NCBI GenBank assembly: GCA_951812925.1
Contig: OX638368.1
Coordinates: 129,107,309 to 129,171,308, forward strand
Source of the DNA: Calliopum simillimum
Lineage: Eukaryota; Arthropoda; Insecta; Diptera; Lauxaniidae
DNA: 64,000 bases
Reading direction: 5' to 3'
A program made the position numbers and the translations under genes. Shown piece after piece: positions 29,703 to 42,474 of this stretch. Positions within the stretch are counted from its first letter, which is position 1, and each line of letters starts with the position of its first letter. The notes under the pieces were generated by a model. That model saw nothing but the letters and a program-made list of their open reading frames with translations, was not told the origin of the DNA and did no database searches.

Positions 29703-31320
29703 GCAAGGTGTTATTTTTAAAGATTTTAAGATTGGCATATGACTTTAAAACTATGCCTATTCGAAAGACCAATGTTTCAGTCACTATTCGGCATTTTTTA
29801 TTTTTATTTTTTCATAGTTCCTTTTCGGGATCTTGAAAGAACTTCCTCTTATTCAGAGGTTTTTTCTAACAAAGTCTTTTCTTTAGAAAAACTTTGTTGA
29901 TGGCATTCAACGTGAGTAATGAGACTTTATAAGATATGTAAAAAAAATGTTTCCTATCGTTCGGATATAGGGTATATATACCTCGAAAACCGCAAAAACT
30001 TAAAAGCCTCAATTTTCCAAACTGTTCTGCACGCACTTGCGCCAAGTCAATTTTAGTATCAGTACCCATTTTTTAAAAATTTCCAAAGAAGTTAATTAAA
30101 ACCGCTTAGCCTTCGTGCAAAAAAGGAAAATCTGTGCAAAGATGGCAAAAGCTGCTATCGAGCAGTTTTTGTGAAAATCAGTTATGTAGTTCGGGGTGTT
30201 GTTCTCAGTGAGACTACAACCCGGCAAAATCAGATTTGCTTTAGAACTTGTAGTTCCTTAGAAAAACAACTTGAAAAATCGGATTTTGTAATTTTTTCAT
30301 ATCAATGAAAAATTTAAATTTGCTCTCCTTCCTCTTACTTCATAAAGCCGCCTGGTCTATATTAACTTCTCAAAAGATTCAACGTCACTAGCGTAAAGTA
30401 TGTGTGGACCTTTTACTCTATGGAGTCCTTCAGTTAAACGATTATTACTCCAAAACGTCTTGTACCAGTTTAAAATTTTGAACGGTTTTTGAAATCTAAT
30501 ACTATTTAATAAGAAACATGTGGGTTTCTGAAAACAGTTATAGCCATTTAAATTAAAAATTTATGTTACGTGGCAGGTGAAAAATATATGTTTTTGCTAG
30601 AACAAAAGTTGTTGCAAAATGTAATATCTATTATTATTCGCAATAAAATTTACGTTTTCAAAAAAGTCTCATTTTGGCACCTTGCTAAGTATATATAATA
30701 TTCAGTTCTAAAATCGAATTTTTAAGGTTTTTAAATTACGCGGTCGGAAAAATACTGTTTACTCAAATGTAAGGCATAAAATGTTTAGAATCGTCCAAAG
30801 TATTCGTGTGAATTTTTTCAGAATTTATTGAGACCTTTTATAATTTTTCAAAAATTGGTCAGCCATAATCTTCTTTATCAAACTATAACTTCTGTTTTTT
30901 CCAATTGGACTTTGACTTTCCGAATTATCACCCTTTGAAATAAAAGCATCTCAACACCCATACTTTTTTTTTATTTTTTCAGTGACATCCAGACCCTCAA
31001 GCATGCTCCTGAAAAAGAAATAACCAATCCCCACATCACCTCGCGGCAGGCCTTTTTCTCAAGAAATTTCAAATGCGAAATTGGACACAAGACTGAGATG
31101 AACCACTTACTCACAGAAACAAATCGCCTATTCCTATGCTGCCTCCATCGCTTGAACAGATCCAGTTGAAGTTAAATAAAGCAACCGTCTACGAAAACAA
31201 CCCAGCTTAAGTATTAAGAGTTAATCATACCTTAATAACGCAATTACTTCTTTGCTTTCGAAGCCATTTGGAAGCAAATTATTAAAATTCAAGAAAAAAG
31301 TAAACTTATTCCGCACTAGG
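29703..31320. other. intergenic with the second hairpin repeat
   Basis: Contains the 48-bp hairpin repeat at 30131-30178. No gene. ORFs such as 29866-30069 lack domain features. Confidence 0.4.
30131..30178 (+). repeat. 48-bp hairpin repeat, copy 2 (identical at 18017)
   Basis: Same 48 bases as 18017-18064, 12 kb away and in the same orientation, with weaker similarity after it (AGTTATG.AGT, TTGTTCTC.GT). Confidence 0.7.
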
Positions 31321-31590
31321 GTGCAGCAAAATTCAAAAAAAAAAAATGAGTCATCATAGATTTAGATCTTAAAACAAAAACTGCATACTTAGTTTTGGTC
31401 AAAACCCCAGAAAAGATGGCCCGCCCGGGGCTTGAATAAAGGTCTAAACGACAAAAATCATTGTTTTTTCGCAGTTTTTTTATTTTATCTCAAAAACCAC
31501 GAAATTCATCCTAAATCTTTGAAAGGGATTAATTTTCTACATATTTTGTTTTTTTCTCATTGCTCTATTTTTAGAAAAAAAAAAAAAAAA
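31321..31590 (+). repeat. partial copy of the large palindrome's arm
   Basis: GGGTGCAGCA, ACTGCATACTTAGTTTTGGT, AAGATGGCCCGCCCGG and GTCTAAACGACAAAAATCAT blocks occur here and again at 32395-32640, in direct orientation. This copy ends after CATTGCTCTA near 31565. Confidence 0.75.
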
Positions 31591-32394
31591 TAGTTATTTA
31601 GAAGTTATTTAAAAAAATGTGACTTTTTGCCGTTTATCGGCACTTAACCTGTTTTTAAAGAATAACTCCTACAAGGTAAATTTTTTTAAAAATAAAATTA
31701 AAATTTTTTGTAGAGAACGTGATTAAAAAAGTTCCTTAGAGTTTTACTGTGCGACCCGCTGTTCATGAGTTATCGCAATTTAAAAATATCCACATTTGTA
31801 TGTATATATGAGTCAAAAGAAACACGCCTACTAAACATTCTCGTCACTCTTTACATTTTTCGTTGTTTTGTGTATCATTTTTCGTTTCTTTCACTCTGGT
31901 TTTCCAACTTAATAGTTTTTTTTTTTTAGATAGTTGGTGCACATACTAAAAGTATTTTAAAAAGTAGAAAATATATCAATATACTTTTGGGGTTAAGGGG
32001 AATTGTAACTGTTATATTAATTAATGAAACTGCCTGTATATATGCAACACTTTTTTTAACAAATGAACTCGCATTTTTTGAAAAAACATAATTCAAAGAA
32101 TTTTTCTTCTGAACAAAAGGTATGAAACGGAAAACATTATTTTTAGTTATTCCATCGATAGAACACAAAATGTGGTATACTTAGATCAATTTTCCAATCA
32201 ATTTTAAATTATGAGTTAGTTTTACCTCTAAACCAACGATGTGAAGATTCATTTGTCATTCATATGGTTGCTCTAAGATAATGGTCTATGATAATTATTA
32301 TGTATGGTATGATCTGTAAATGTGCGGCTTGTAAAGAAGCCGTCGCGATGTCTCTTGTTTGCTTTGAGTGCGGATTAGGGTGGGAATAGGGTGC
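31591..32394. other. AT-rich spacer between repeat copies
   Basis: No gene or recognisable repeat. Confidence 0.4.
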
Positions 32395-34692
32395 AGCACT
32401 TTTTCAAAATAATGGGAAAATTATAGGTTGCATCAAAGATTATCTTGGGAGCAGGCCTCATAACAAAGACTGCATACTTAGTTTTGGTCAAAACCCCCGA
32501 AAAGATGGCCCGCCCGGTCTAAACGACAAAAATCATTGTTTTTTCGCAGTTTTTTTATTTTATCTCAAAAACCACGAAACTATTGGTAGTACTTCATCCT
32601 AAATCTTTGAAAGAGATTAATTTTCTAAATTTTTTGTACTTTTCTCATTGCTCTACAGTGAAGTTTGCCCTATGGAAGTCCCGGAAGAAGTTCAAATTTT
32701 TTGATTCAAAAAACGGTTTTTTTCCTATAACTCAAGATACAAGAGACACACAAAAACTTTAGACCTCAATAAATGTAGGAAACCTGTTTTCCAAAAGTAA
32801 ACGGTTTCCCGCTAGAGGCCGAAATTTGTTAAAAATAATTCTATATCATGTAAAAGCGACTTTTTTATGTTTTTGTTTTGAAACATACCCAAAATTATGA
32901 TAAGAAACTAATAGAGAAGTCAAGAGCTTTTAAACGTGGTCTTTAAAGTAGGAATCGGTCGAAATTTCCGCGAGACATGACAGTTTTTACATACTTGGTA
33001 TATTTTTTAAAGTTCTGATTTTGGGTATTTTTGTTTCACAGTGTATTTTGCATCCACAACTTATGATTTTTTTATGTTTATTACCCTTCGTTAAAAGATG
33101 ATAAACAACGCAACTTTCAAGACCAAGAATGTCAAAATCGGTTTGTAGCTTCCTTGCGAATTTCAACCTGAGAGTTTGGATTTTTTTCAATTTTTGTCAA
33201 ATACGGCTTTTTTTGAGTATGAGCGACTGTATACCCTAGATGCCGTAAAAAATGTGTACTATTATATCCCAAAAACTGTAGAAAATATATTTTGCCATAT
33301 TTTGCTCCTGAAAGTCATCTTTCTACAGCTAACAGTTTGTGCCCTAGAGGCCGATTTTTGTGAAAAAAAAAATCATATTTTTAGAAATTTTTATTTTGAA
33401 GCGACATTTTGATGTTTTGGCTCACAAATTTTCTAAAAATTTTAAAAGGACACTTAAGAAAAAGTTAAAAGCTTTCCAACGTGGTCTTTGAAAAGAAATC
33501 GGTTGGAATTTACGCAAGATATAAAAGTTATAAGAGAGAGATATAAGAGTATTTTTTATTGTGCAGATATGATTTTTGGTTATTTTTTTGTGTCACAGAT
33601 TACATATATGTCATATCTCGCGTAAATTTCAACCAATTTCTATTCTAAAGACTACGTTTAAAAGCTTTTAACCTTATCTTAAATTTTCTACAAAAATTTC
33701 GGGAAAATTTGCAAGCAAAAACATCAAAAGGTCACTTCGAAATAAAAATTTCTAAAAATTCGATTTTTTTTATCACAAAAATCGGCCTCTAGGGCTCAAA
33801 TTGTTAGCTGTGGAAAGATGACTATCAGAAGCAAAATATAGCAAAATATATTTCCTACAGTTTTTGGGATATAATATTACACATTTTCTACGGTATTTAG
33901 GGTATACAGTCGCTCATACTCAAAAAAAGCCGTATTTGACAAAAATTGAAAAAAATCCAAACTCTCAGGCTGAAATTCGCAAGGAAACTACAAATTGATT
34001 TTGACATTTTTGGTCTTAAAAGTTGCGCTGTTTATCGTCCTTTAACGTAAAGTAATAAGCATAAAAAAATCTTAAGTTGTGGATGCAAAATACACTGTGA
34101 AACAAAAATACCCAAAATCAGAACTTTACAAAAAATACCAAGTATATAAGAATTATCATATTTCGCGCAATTTCAATCCGATTTCCATTCTAAAGACCAT
34201 GTTTAGAAGCTCTTGATTTTTGCATCAGTTTCTAATCAAAAGTTTAGGTATATTTGAAAACCAAAACAATTAAAGGTCGCTTTTTCATGATACACAATTA
34301 TTTTTAACAAATTTCGGCCTCTAGCGGGAAACTGTTTACTTTTGGAATAAAGATTTCAAAACAAATTTCCTACATTTATTGAGGTCTAAAATTTTTGTGT
34401 GTCTCTTGTATCTTGAGTTATAGGAAAAAAACCGTTTTTTGAATCAAAAAATTTGAACTTCTTCCGGGACTTCCATAGGGCATACTTCACTGTAGAGCAA
34501 TGAGAAAAGTACAAAAAATTTAGAAAATTAATCTCTTTCAAAGATTTAGGATGAAGTACTACCAATAGTTTCGTGGTTTTTGAGATAAAATAAAAAAACT
34601 GCGAAAAAACAATGATTTTTGTCGTTTAGACCTTCATTCAAGCCCCGGGCGGGCCATTTTTTCGGGGGTTTTGACCAAAACTAAGTATGCAA
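32395..34692. repeat. large palindrome (foldback), arms about 1.05 kb
   Basis: The left arm, about 32470-33521, is repeated in inverse orientation at about 33613-34692. Examples: CTTAGTTTTGGTCAAAACCC near 32480 against GGGTTTTGACCAAAACTAAG near 34665; GGAAGTCCCGGAAGAAGTTC near 32675 against GAACTTCTTCCGGGACTTCC near 34455; AATCGGTTGGAATTTACGC near 33497 against GCGTAAATTTCAACCAATTT near 33619. The loop is only about 90 bp. ORFs inside are not conserved between arms in any frame with domain character. An unclassified foldback element or inverted duplication of one. Confidence 0.85.
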
Positions 34693-36600
34693 ATTCCTTT
34701 ATCCCACTTTTTATGTACTATTTGAACCTGAATTAAAATACATTTGTCAATTACTTTTGCTTTTTTAAGACAATCGGTAGAAATGTGGTGCTATGTAAAA
34801 ATCCTATTAAACAATATATATTTAATGTAGTTTCAGTGTAGTATGGCAGCATGGCAGCATCAACTGCTAAATATATTAAGCACTTTATTGTTGTTTTGTT
34901 TCTTTTTTCCATAGGTTTCTCAAAATGCTTAAATGCTTAATCAAACACCGAAAACTGTCGTCTAAAACACAGCTATTTTTGCTCTTCCTTTTTAATGAAG
35001 ATTGATAGCCTGATTCCAACGAAGACTCAAAATGAGATTAAGCCGTAAATCCTGTTTTTAATCTTTGGTGAAAACAGGGTAGTAGGTTGCTTTGTCAAAC
35101 TATCACAGCTATATAGTCGAACGACACTGATTCCCGTGGCCTCTCAATTCGCCAATTTTTTTTTTTTAGAAACGACGTAAATAAGTGGAAAAAATTTTAT
35201 TAAATTTTTCTATATCAAGGCTTATACAGGTCAAATGGCCGGTACTTATGGCACAACATAACATTCGCCCATTCATGGAATTTTCTTTAAAATCAAATGA
35301 ATCGTTTATTTTGAAAGTGTAAAAAGTCAAGTAATGGTCACAAGTAATGTCATACACATTTTGTGCCATTATATTCGTATTTTTGACCGATATAATTTTT
35401 TAAACTAATTTTGTTAATCGCAAATCCCTAAGCAAACTTTTCGCGAAAACAAATATCAATTTTATTAATTTCTAACAAAATGGCGGCAAATTCATACCCC
35501 ACTTTTAAAACTACCAGGTCCAGGTTCCCACCCACCCTGTATATATAAAAGCGAATGTGTTTCTTCAGTATGTCTTTATAATACGAGGAGTACCTGGACT
35601 CAAAAAATAATCGAAAAAAGTTACAGATAGTTTTGTAAATAGTAAAAAAGCCGAAAAGTATTAAAAAACATAAAAAAGTCATGTTATAAATATTAAAAGG
35701 ATTGAAAAGTATTTAAGGAAAAAATCAAAAATTACAGATTTTAGAAAATATTCAAAACATATCGTAGCTGTTGAAAACTTATCGGTTTTGAAAAACATAG
35801 AAAACTTTGTATAAAAAACCGACAGACTCATTGCAACATTTCAATTTTTACCTAATTTTGTTTGAAATGAATGATTTATTTTATCTGGTTTCAGGACAAC
35901 AGGCATGATGCCATTCGATCAGTGGCGCTGATTTAGTTGAAGCCGTTGAGCAGAATTTGTTGAATTTGTGTGAGTCAATGTTTCCAAAATAAATTAATTT
36001 TGCTTTCTTCTCCATTTGATTGCGTTTTACTTCATGTTTTTCCATTCTTAGCCGATTTTCTAAGGGTGCCCACAACCGAACTAAACATTTTTTGTTTTTT
36101 TTTGTCAAAAAATTTACCTACATTTGCCAAATAGAGGTTTATATGTATCTCATGAAAATTCTTATATCGCAATCTGATATGGTGTACACCAGTTCACTAT
36201 TGGTTTGATTGTAGTGCTTGAATTGTTCACTGCTTATTGAATAAAAATTGTTTACCGAACGAAGTATATCTTTCAAACATTGAAATTAATTTATGATTTT
36301 GATTGCTATTACAAATCAGATTACGAATTCTTAAAAAGTGATAATGGTAATATGAAAAATATATTTTGTAACAGCATGATCTGCTTTTACTTCAAAAAAA
36401 AAAATCACTTAATTGACCTTAAGAATGCCTTGGTTATTATGTTTATTGAACCTAATGCTGTAGTACCCTTTGGAGATTTGGGAATAAAATTAAAATTATC
36501 TTATTCAGTATTGTTTTGGTAACTTATTATAGTAAGTACCTACCTTTGCTGATCCAATATTAAAATTTACTAACGCTATAAATTAATATATATCTGACTA
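34693..36600. other. intergenic, downstream side of the carbonic anhydrase gene
   Basis: No gene is supported; ORFs at 35166-35369, 35428-35682, 35881-36108 and 36280-36522 lack known domains and mostly begin at chance codons. TTTATT at 36602-36607 (AATAAA on minus) could end the carbonic anhydrase transcript, about 350 nt after its stop codon. Confidence 0.4.
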
Positions 36601-36959
36601 GTTTATTTTCAACATCAAAAACATTTAAAAAATACATATATCTGATTACATATTTCTCAAACATTCATAGCATAGAATTTATAAAAAATTAAACATAACA
36701 ATTACAACAACATATTGTAAAATGGACTTACAACTAGATATATGTATAATGTTTATGGAAACTCTGATTTAAAACAAATATATATATATGTACAGTAAGG
36801 CTTAAAACTGTAACAAAGTTCCAGAATAAATATCAATATAGGATCTTAATGATATGAGGTGAATGCTTGTTTTAAGATGATTTACAAGGTAAATAAAAAA
36901 ATTAAAAATCTTTGGTTTAAATGCTTCTTTCTCAACAGACAAAAAATGTTTGATTGTTC

Positions 36960-39900
36960 TCAATGTAAGAGATTGACAACAAATGAAAATATTAATACAG
37001 CGCCGAATGAAAACAGTTGAAGCGATGTAGCAGAATCATTATTACTTTTGTCATCATCAGCAAGAACAATAATAACTGGGCGATTATGAGCTTTCTGTAT
37101 ATTACGATAGTTGTTCTTCAAGTGCCGGCCCTGTTCGTATTCAATATCTTTAAATTCATTCACCTAAAAGAAAATTTTGAAAATTTCAATATTTAGCTTT
37201 TGATGAAATTTATCATAAATTTCGCCTTACTTGTTCAATTGTTACTGGGAATGTTTCTTGCAAGACAATCCATGTCACTGATTCGGCACATGATGGGGTT
37301 GTCAATGAGCCAGCATAAGTCATATAACCATTAATATCGGGAAACAAGTCATCAACAGCAAATTTATCTTTCATTGTTATGGGTTTATTTATTTGTTTAT
37401 AACTCTTGACTTCATCTAAATTATCGATTATTTTCTCAATGGCATCATTTTTGTAATTCGAGAAATGATAGAGTACACCAATAACAGTGATACCATCTTC
37501 ATGAGCTGCAGCTACTGTGATATTTGGATAACGTTTGTTACGATGTACAATATGCGCCTCAAGTGGATATCTAACATTATCAATTGTATGCTCAGACCAC
37601 CAATGCAAATGAACCTGCTCCACCACATAGGTGTCTTTAAGGGGACCACCTTTTAGCGTCATTACTTCTTGAAAGCCCGAGAGTTGTACTAGAAGGAGTT
37701 AAAATAATTTTTATAAAAATTATTAAATGAACTTCTGTTTATTTCATCATTTGTTATATTACTGGAGTGTCCATTATTCACCATTGAAATATCTTTCTGT
37801 CTGTCTTCATAGTTATCAAAATCTAAATTGTCATAAATGCCTTTGAGCGCACCTCTCGCACTCAAGTCGATGGGACTTTGACGTGTACCACTTTCACAAA
37901 CTCCACCCCATTTTGGGAAATCTGAAATATTAATAATATTTTAATAAATAGAGATCAATTAAGTTTATACAAAATATACTTTATGAAAACATGTAGCGGT
38001 GCATTAAAATGTAGATTAAGACTAATAAGGGTGTTAAGGAGTTGCCACCGACCCCTCCGCAGGGGATGACGTAAAAATTGTATGTATGTATGTATCCTCC
38101 TTAAACTCCTAGGAGGGAGCAAAGTGTGGTATCTCTTTAAAATATTGCACCCATGTTTTTTTATTTTTTGATTTAACATGCTGCCTTCAAAATATTTGAC
38201 CATTCCGGGACTTTTGAAACACCCTATATATGGGCATTTTCATGGTGTCGCACGTGATCGTCGAACACATTTGAAGTAAAAAAAATTCAAAATAAAACGC
38301 ATTTTTAATTTGACAGTGAGCTGAGCTTATAGCTCTTAATTAGCCCTATAATTGGTACTAAGTTTGATTTTGGGCAATTTTTCGTTTTCAAGATACTTAG
38401 TTGCAAAAAACTAAGGCGGTCGCACTCGATAAAAACAGAAGTGGTTTTTGTGGCCAACAATTCAAACGACGATTTCGGGGAAACCTGAGGCAATATTTCA
38501 ATATAACTGATATTAGAATGTTGTGCACTGATGTCTCTTAAAAAATGTTTTGATTTTGCCGAAAAATTATTTATGCTTTTTTTTTTTATTCAATTTTAAT
38601 TAGGGTAACGGGGACATTTTTTTCCAACATACAAATTTTAAATTGAAAATCTGTCGAAAAACCAGAATTTCCCAGTGAATGTTGGTTCTCCTTATCTTTT
38701 TCCAAAGGATGTCATTTATCTCTATCCATTTTTAATGTGTACCAAGTCTCATAAATTATGATTTTTTTTGTTTTAGGGGCGTGGCATCGTCCATTTTCCC
38801 AGGGAACATTATTTGTCCTGGCGCTCTATACACATGTATCAAATCTCATTCATGTGCGTTAAATATTTTCAGAGGTATGGTGAAGTGATTTTTGTGAGGG
38901 CGTGATACCCCCATTTTTCCCAGTACACATTATTTGTCTTGGTGCTTTTTACATAAGTACAAAATCTCATTCATGTACGCTAAATAGTTTCAGAGATATG
39001 ATGATTTAAATTTTTGGCTCACTGTGAACCTCTCTGTGGAAATGACGTTATACTTTCCCAAGCCCAGAGGCGGATCCAGCATTTCTAGATAATATTGTAA
39101 CATAATGTTTTTAAAATTTTTAAATATAATTTTAAAAAAAATGTAATCACTTGGATTGAGAGGGGGGGGGGCAGATGGCCCCCATCGGTCCCCTTGGTTC
39201 CGCCTTTGCCCATACCTGCCAGCCGTTCTTACAAAAGGAAGGGAAAAGTGAATATACCCCGAATGTAGGGTATAAAAAATTTTCAAAAAGTCATAAAATA
39301 CTGATAACGGTAAAAAATTTCGAAAAAATAAAAAATTATGGATACATTTAAAAAAAGTTCAAAGAGTCCGAAAATGTGGATGGATTATAAAAATTTTATA
39401 AAAGATTCGGGATCAAGTACGGGTTAATCAAAATAAAAAGTTAAGGATTTCAAATGTTATAATCAATTTATGTGCGCGGAAGGGCTTTGACTTACAAAAA
39501 TATATCAAGTTATCTCAAAACAACCTCAAAAATATAAATATGATTTTGTTCAGTGGTGGTTCTTCTGCACCAAGGGAAAATTAACGATATCATCATGGTC
39601 AGCACCTTGAAAAATAGGGTGTGTTTTTTATTGAGATATCGTAGAATTGTAATATTACCCAGGAGTCTCTCCTAGAGGAGTCAAATATATGACCGACCCC
39701 CATTATCCCCCCTCCAAAGTTTCACAGCTTACCTACCTCCTATTTCCAATCCTTAAGGGGGCTCCCATACAATATTACGGGTACCCCTAGAAGGGTCAAA
39801 TGTATGACAGATCCCCATTATTTCGAGGAAAATTTATAAAATAAAAAAATTGTATGGCAGCCCCTTTCAGGGTTGAAAATAGGGGGTAAGTGTGTGGGAA

Positions 39901-41361
39901 AAAAATATAGGTCGCAAAAAAATAATGGGGGTCGGTCATACATTTGACCCTTCTAGGAGTACCCGTGGGCCAGTTAGGGCAGAGGGGACATTTTATATTA
40001 AAACATAAGGATTAGAGGGGTAGGTATGCTGAGAAAAAACTTTGGAAGGGGGCTAATGGGGGTCGGTCATATATTTGACTCCTCTAGGAGTGACTTCTGG
40101 GCAGCTATAAGCATATTTGACGATTTCCTTTCCATATTTTTCATGTCTATGACATTTATTTTGCATGGGAGTCCCCTAAAGAGTCAGAGATATAGGGTAA
40201 GTATGTTGGGAAAAAATGTTGGAGAGAAATAAATATTAGGGACGAGTGATACATTTGACCCTCTAGGAGCACCCAGTTAGTGGTGGGGTCGATTTCCTAA
40301 AAATGTAAATTTTGTATGGGAGCCCCTTTAGGGGTTAGAGATAGAGGGTAAGTATGCTTGTTAAAAATGTTAGGAGAGGAAAAATAATAAGGGTCGGTCA
40401 TACATTTGACCCGTCAAGAGGTGACCCCTAAACATTTGTAGGGCTGTATATAAATTTTTTCTCTTTTTCTCTCACCTTTGACCTCGATGCGCCAACCTTT
40501 ACCATCAACCCACCCCCAAATTTTTTTTGCAAACGCATTTTTTTTCCAACCTCACAAAATTGAGGGGTGTCAAGTATCAAAATGTTGTTACTAAGGATCT
40601 CCATACATTCTTAAAACACCTCTAATCTGCATACATAATTAGCCGAAGCTGAATAGTATCTACTTATATCTAAATTTAGAAGCTTCTCTACTTTAACATT
40701 ACTAAAAAATATTCCAAAAAATTACTTTTGCTGAATTTTCCACTTAATTAGGTCAATGCAAATATGTCTGTATGTATATCAACATAGAAGCTGAGGTGAA
40801 TGGCGCACGAAAAAAATGAAATTCTATTTGAAGAATATGCAGTATCTTCTAAGCATTTAAATTGGCACAAGTGGGACGCGTTAAATAAAAAAATTACTGG
40901 AATAATCAGAGATGATGATTCCATTTGAAATTGAGCTTCTGTGCAAATAAGCATTGTTAGTATGAGTTTGTAAAGCATAAAAAAAAGTAAGCTCACAATA
41001 TCAAGTGAATTTAGAGGACAAGATATTTATGCCACAATTTAACAATTTATAAAATTATAAAAACTACTACTAAATAGCTTGAATGAAGTTACAAAAATAT
41101 GTTCGCAATAAAAGATCGTTCACATATCAAAGTGCAATTAAAATGATAAGCATGATTATCTGTTAATCTGATTAAAGTTCGCCAATACTTTGCACGCTGT
41201 TATCGCCTGGATGTATTTCAAAATAAATATATGAACAGTCTATTCGCTAAATAAAACAACTAAAATTTAATGAATGCAATTTATTTTCTCACCTTCGTCC
41301 AAGTCCAGATCTGGATAACCCCAATGTTCCTGTGTGAGCACAGTTTGCATTGTCAGAAACA
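36960..41361 (-). CDS. extracellular GPI-anchored alpha-carbonic anhydrase (exons 2-5)
   Basis: Reversibly hydrates CO2 to bicarbonate. Supported minus-strand exons: 41361-41293, 37921-37763, 37688-37231 and 37163-36960; introns of 3371, 74 and 67 bp, all GT-AG with matching phases. Numbering assumes a 5-codon exon 1 (301 residues in all). Zinc ligands H108, H110 (VHLHW) and H127 (EAHIVH), proton shuttle H80 (NNGHS), E114 of SEHT and T211-T212 (SLTTP) are all present, so the enzyme should be active. C37 and C215 match the disulfide of secreted alpha-CAs such as human CA IV. The end shows a polar, small-residue stretch (NNDSATS) and a hydrophobic tail of about 18 residues (LFSFGAVLIFSFVVNLLH), a typical GPI signal. 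Exon 2 begins FLTMQTVLT, the rest of a signal peptide. Expected on the outer face of an epithelial membrane. The first coding exon is uncertain and listed separately. Confidence 0.92.
39225..39280 (-). repeat. INE-1-like terminal fragment
   Basis: GTGAATATACCCCGAATGTA and GGGTATA resemble the terminus of the INE-1/DINE-1-like family. Only this end is clear. The preceding 38760-39000 has two units with GGGCGTG, CCATTTTYCCAG and AYACATNAGTAYMAAATCTC about 120 bp apart. Intronic to the carbonic anhydrase gene. Confidence 0.4.
39655..40435. repeat. satellite-like array of about 150-200-bp units, with inversion
   Basis: A repeated unit carries GGGTCGGTCATACATTTGAC, CCTTCTAGGAGTACCC, TGTATGGGAGCCCCTTTAGG, GGTTAGAGATAGAGGGTAAG and TATGCTTGGAAAAAATGTT-like text. 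The first units (39655-39830) are in the opposite orientation (GAGTCAAATATATGACCGAC, GGGTCAAATGTATGACAGAT), then at least four are forward, around 39860, 40000, 40170 and 40310. This array lies in intron 2 of the carbonic anhydrase gene and is much more GC-rich than its surroundings. Confidence 0.75.
40748..40978 (-). CDS. possible small secreted protein, intronic (low confidence)
   Basis: Open frame of 76 residues from an ATG at 40978, within intron 2 of the carbonic anhydrase gene and on the same strand. The start MLYKLILTMLICTEA looks like a signal peptide, and the rest has Cys at C-QFK-C plus one further C. No known family recognised. There is no clear initiator, and such frames occur by chance in AT-rich DNA, so this is only a candidate. 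It could also be an unused or alternative exon. Confidence 0.18.
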   Translation of the reverse strand: MLYKLILTMLICTEAQFQMESSSLIIPVIFLFNASHLCQFKCLEDTAYSSNRISFFSCAIHLSFYVDIHTDIFALT

Positions 41362-42474
41362 CTGTAATAATAGAAATATTATGAGTTAGATATTTTAGTA
41401 TTTGTTAGATATTATAAACTATATACAAAAATGCTTGGAATTTTTAAGTGTATGTACCATAAAGAAAAATCACTATAATTTTCACTTATGTTACGTTAAG
41501 CGCTTATACCATGTTATCATATGTACATATATTTTCTTTACATTCATGTTTGTTATTTCATATGAGACGTGCCATACCCGGCACTCAAAAACGTCGAAGC
41601 TGCCAAAATAAATTTACGATATTTATCACAAAGTAAGAAACAAAACGAAAAGCCAGAAACACATGAAATACCAACAGAAGTATTGGCGAAATTCTCTTGA
41701 ATCAACCTTAAACTTGATGCAACCAAATGTACAAGTGCATGGTCAACATGCGCCAACTGTTCGAATAAGAAAAGAAAGCAAAAACAAACTAAATAGAATG
41801 AAATAGAAATTAAATGATTTTAAATTAATTAATGAAAAATAAAGATACAAAATGGAATGGCTAATATCTCCAAAATTACAGAATTATGGCGAAATAAATG
41901 CAGATTCGAATTTAGCGGCTCAAATCCCATAAAAAAACTTGAACAGTATAAATTTAAAAACAAATATTTTTCCATATTAGTGACCACTTTTCGATTTTTA
42001 AAATGGTTTGGGATGCATCAAATATTCTCTAAAATGGGCTTAATATTTAACGTCTTGCTTATTTGCATCAAAGAGAACATTTTGATTCAGTAAGAGCAAC
42101 TGTTTGTCCAACCCAGCCAGTCCAACCTAAATATTTTTTTTTTTTGTTTCACGCCGATCCGCAAAATTTTTTTTCAAATTTTCGCCGGTCCGCAGCTGAG
42201 AAAAGTTGACGGACACTGGTCTAGACTAAACATAAATGAATTTCATTAGTGCCATAGATATACTTTTGTCAAAGTCAGTGGGTAATAATTTTAGATTAAT
42301 TTATATTGGAAATTCATGGTGGCATCTTAAAATGGTCAAAACTTGCTCAGAATATAAAACTGTTATATCAGGTTTTACGGCTTAAAATTAACTTATGTAT
42401 CTTGCTATTAACTCTAAAAATAGCAAAACAAAAACGTTATCTTTTAAAATTTAAGATTCTTTTATCTTTTATCA

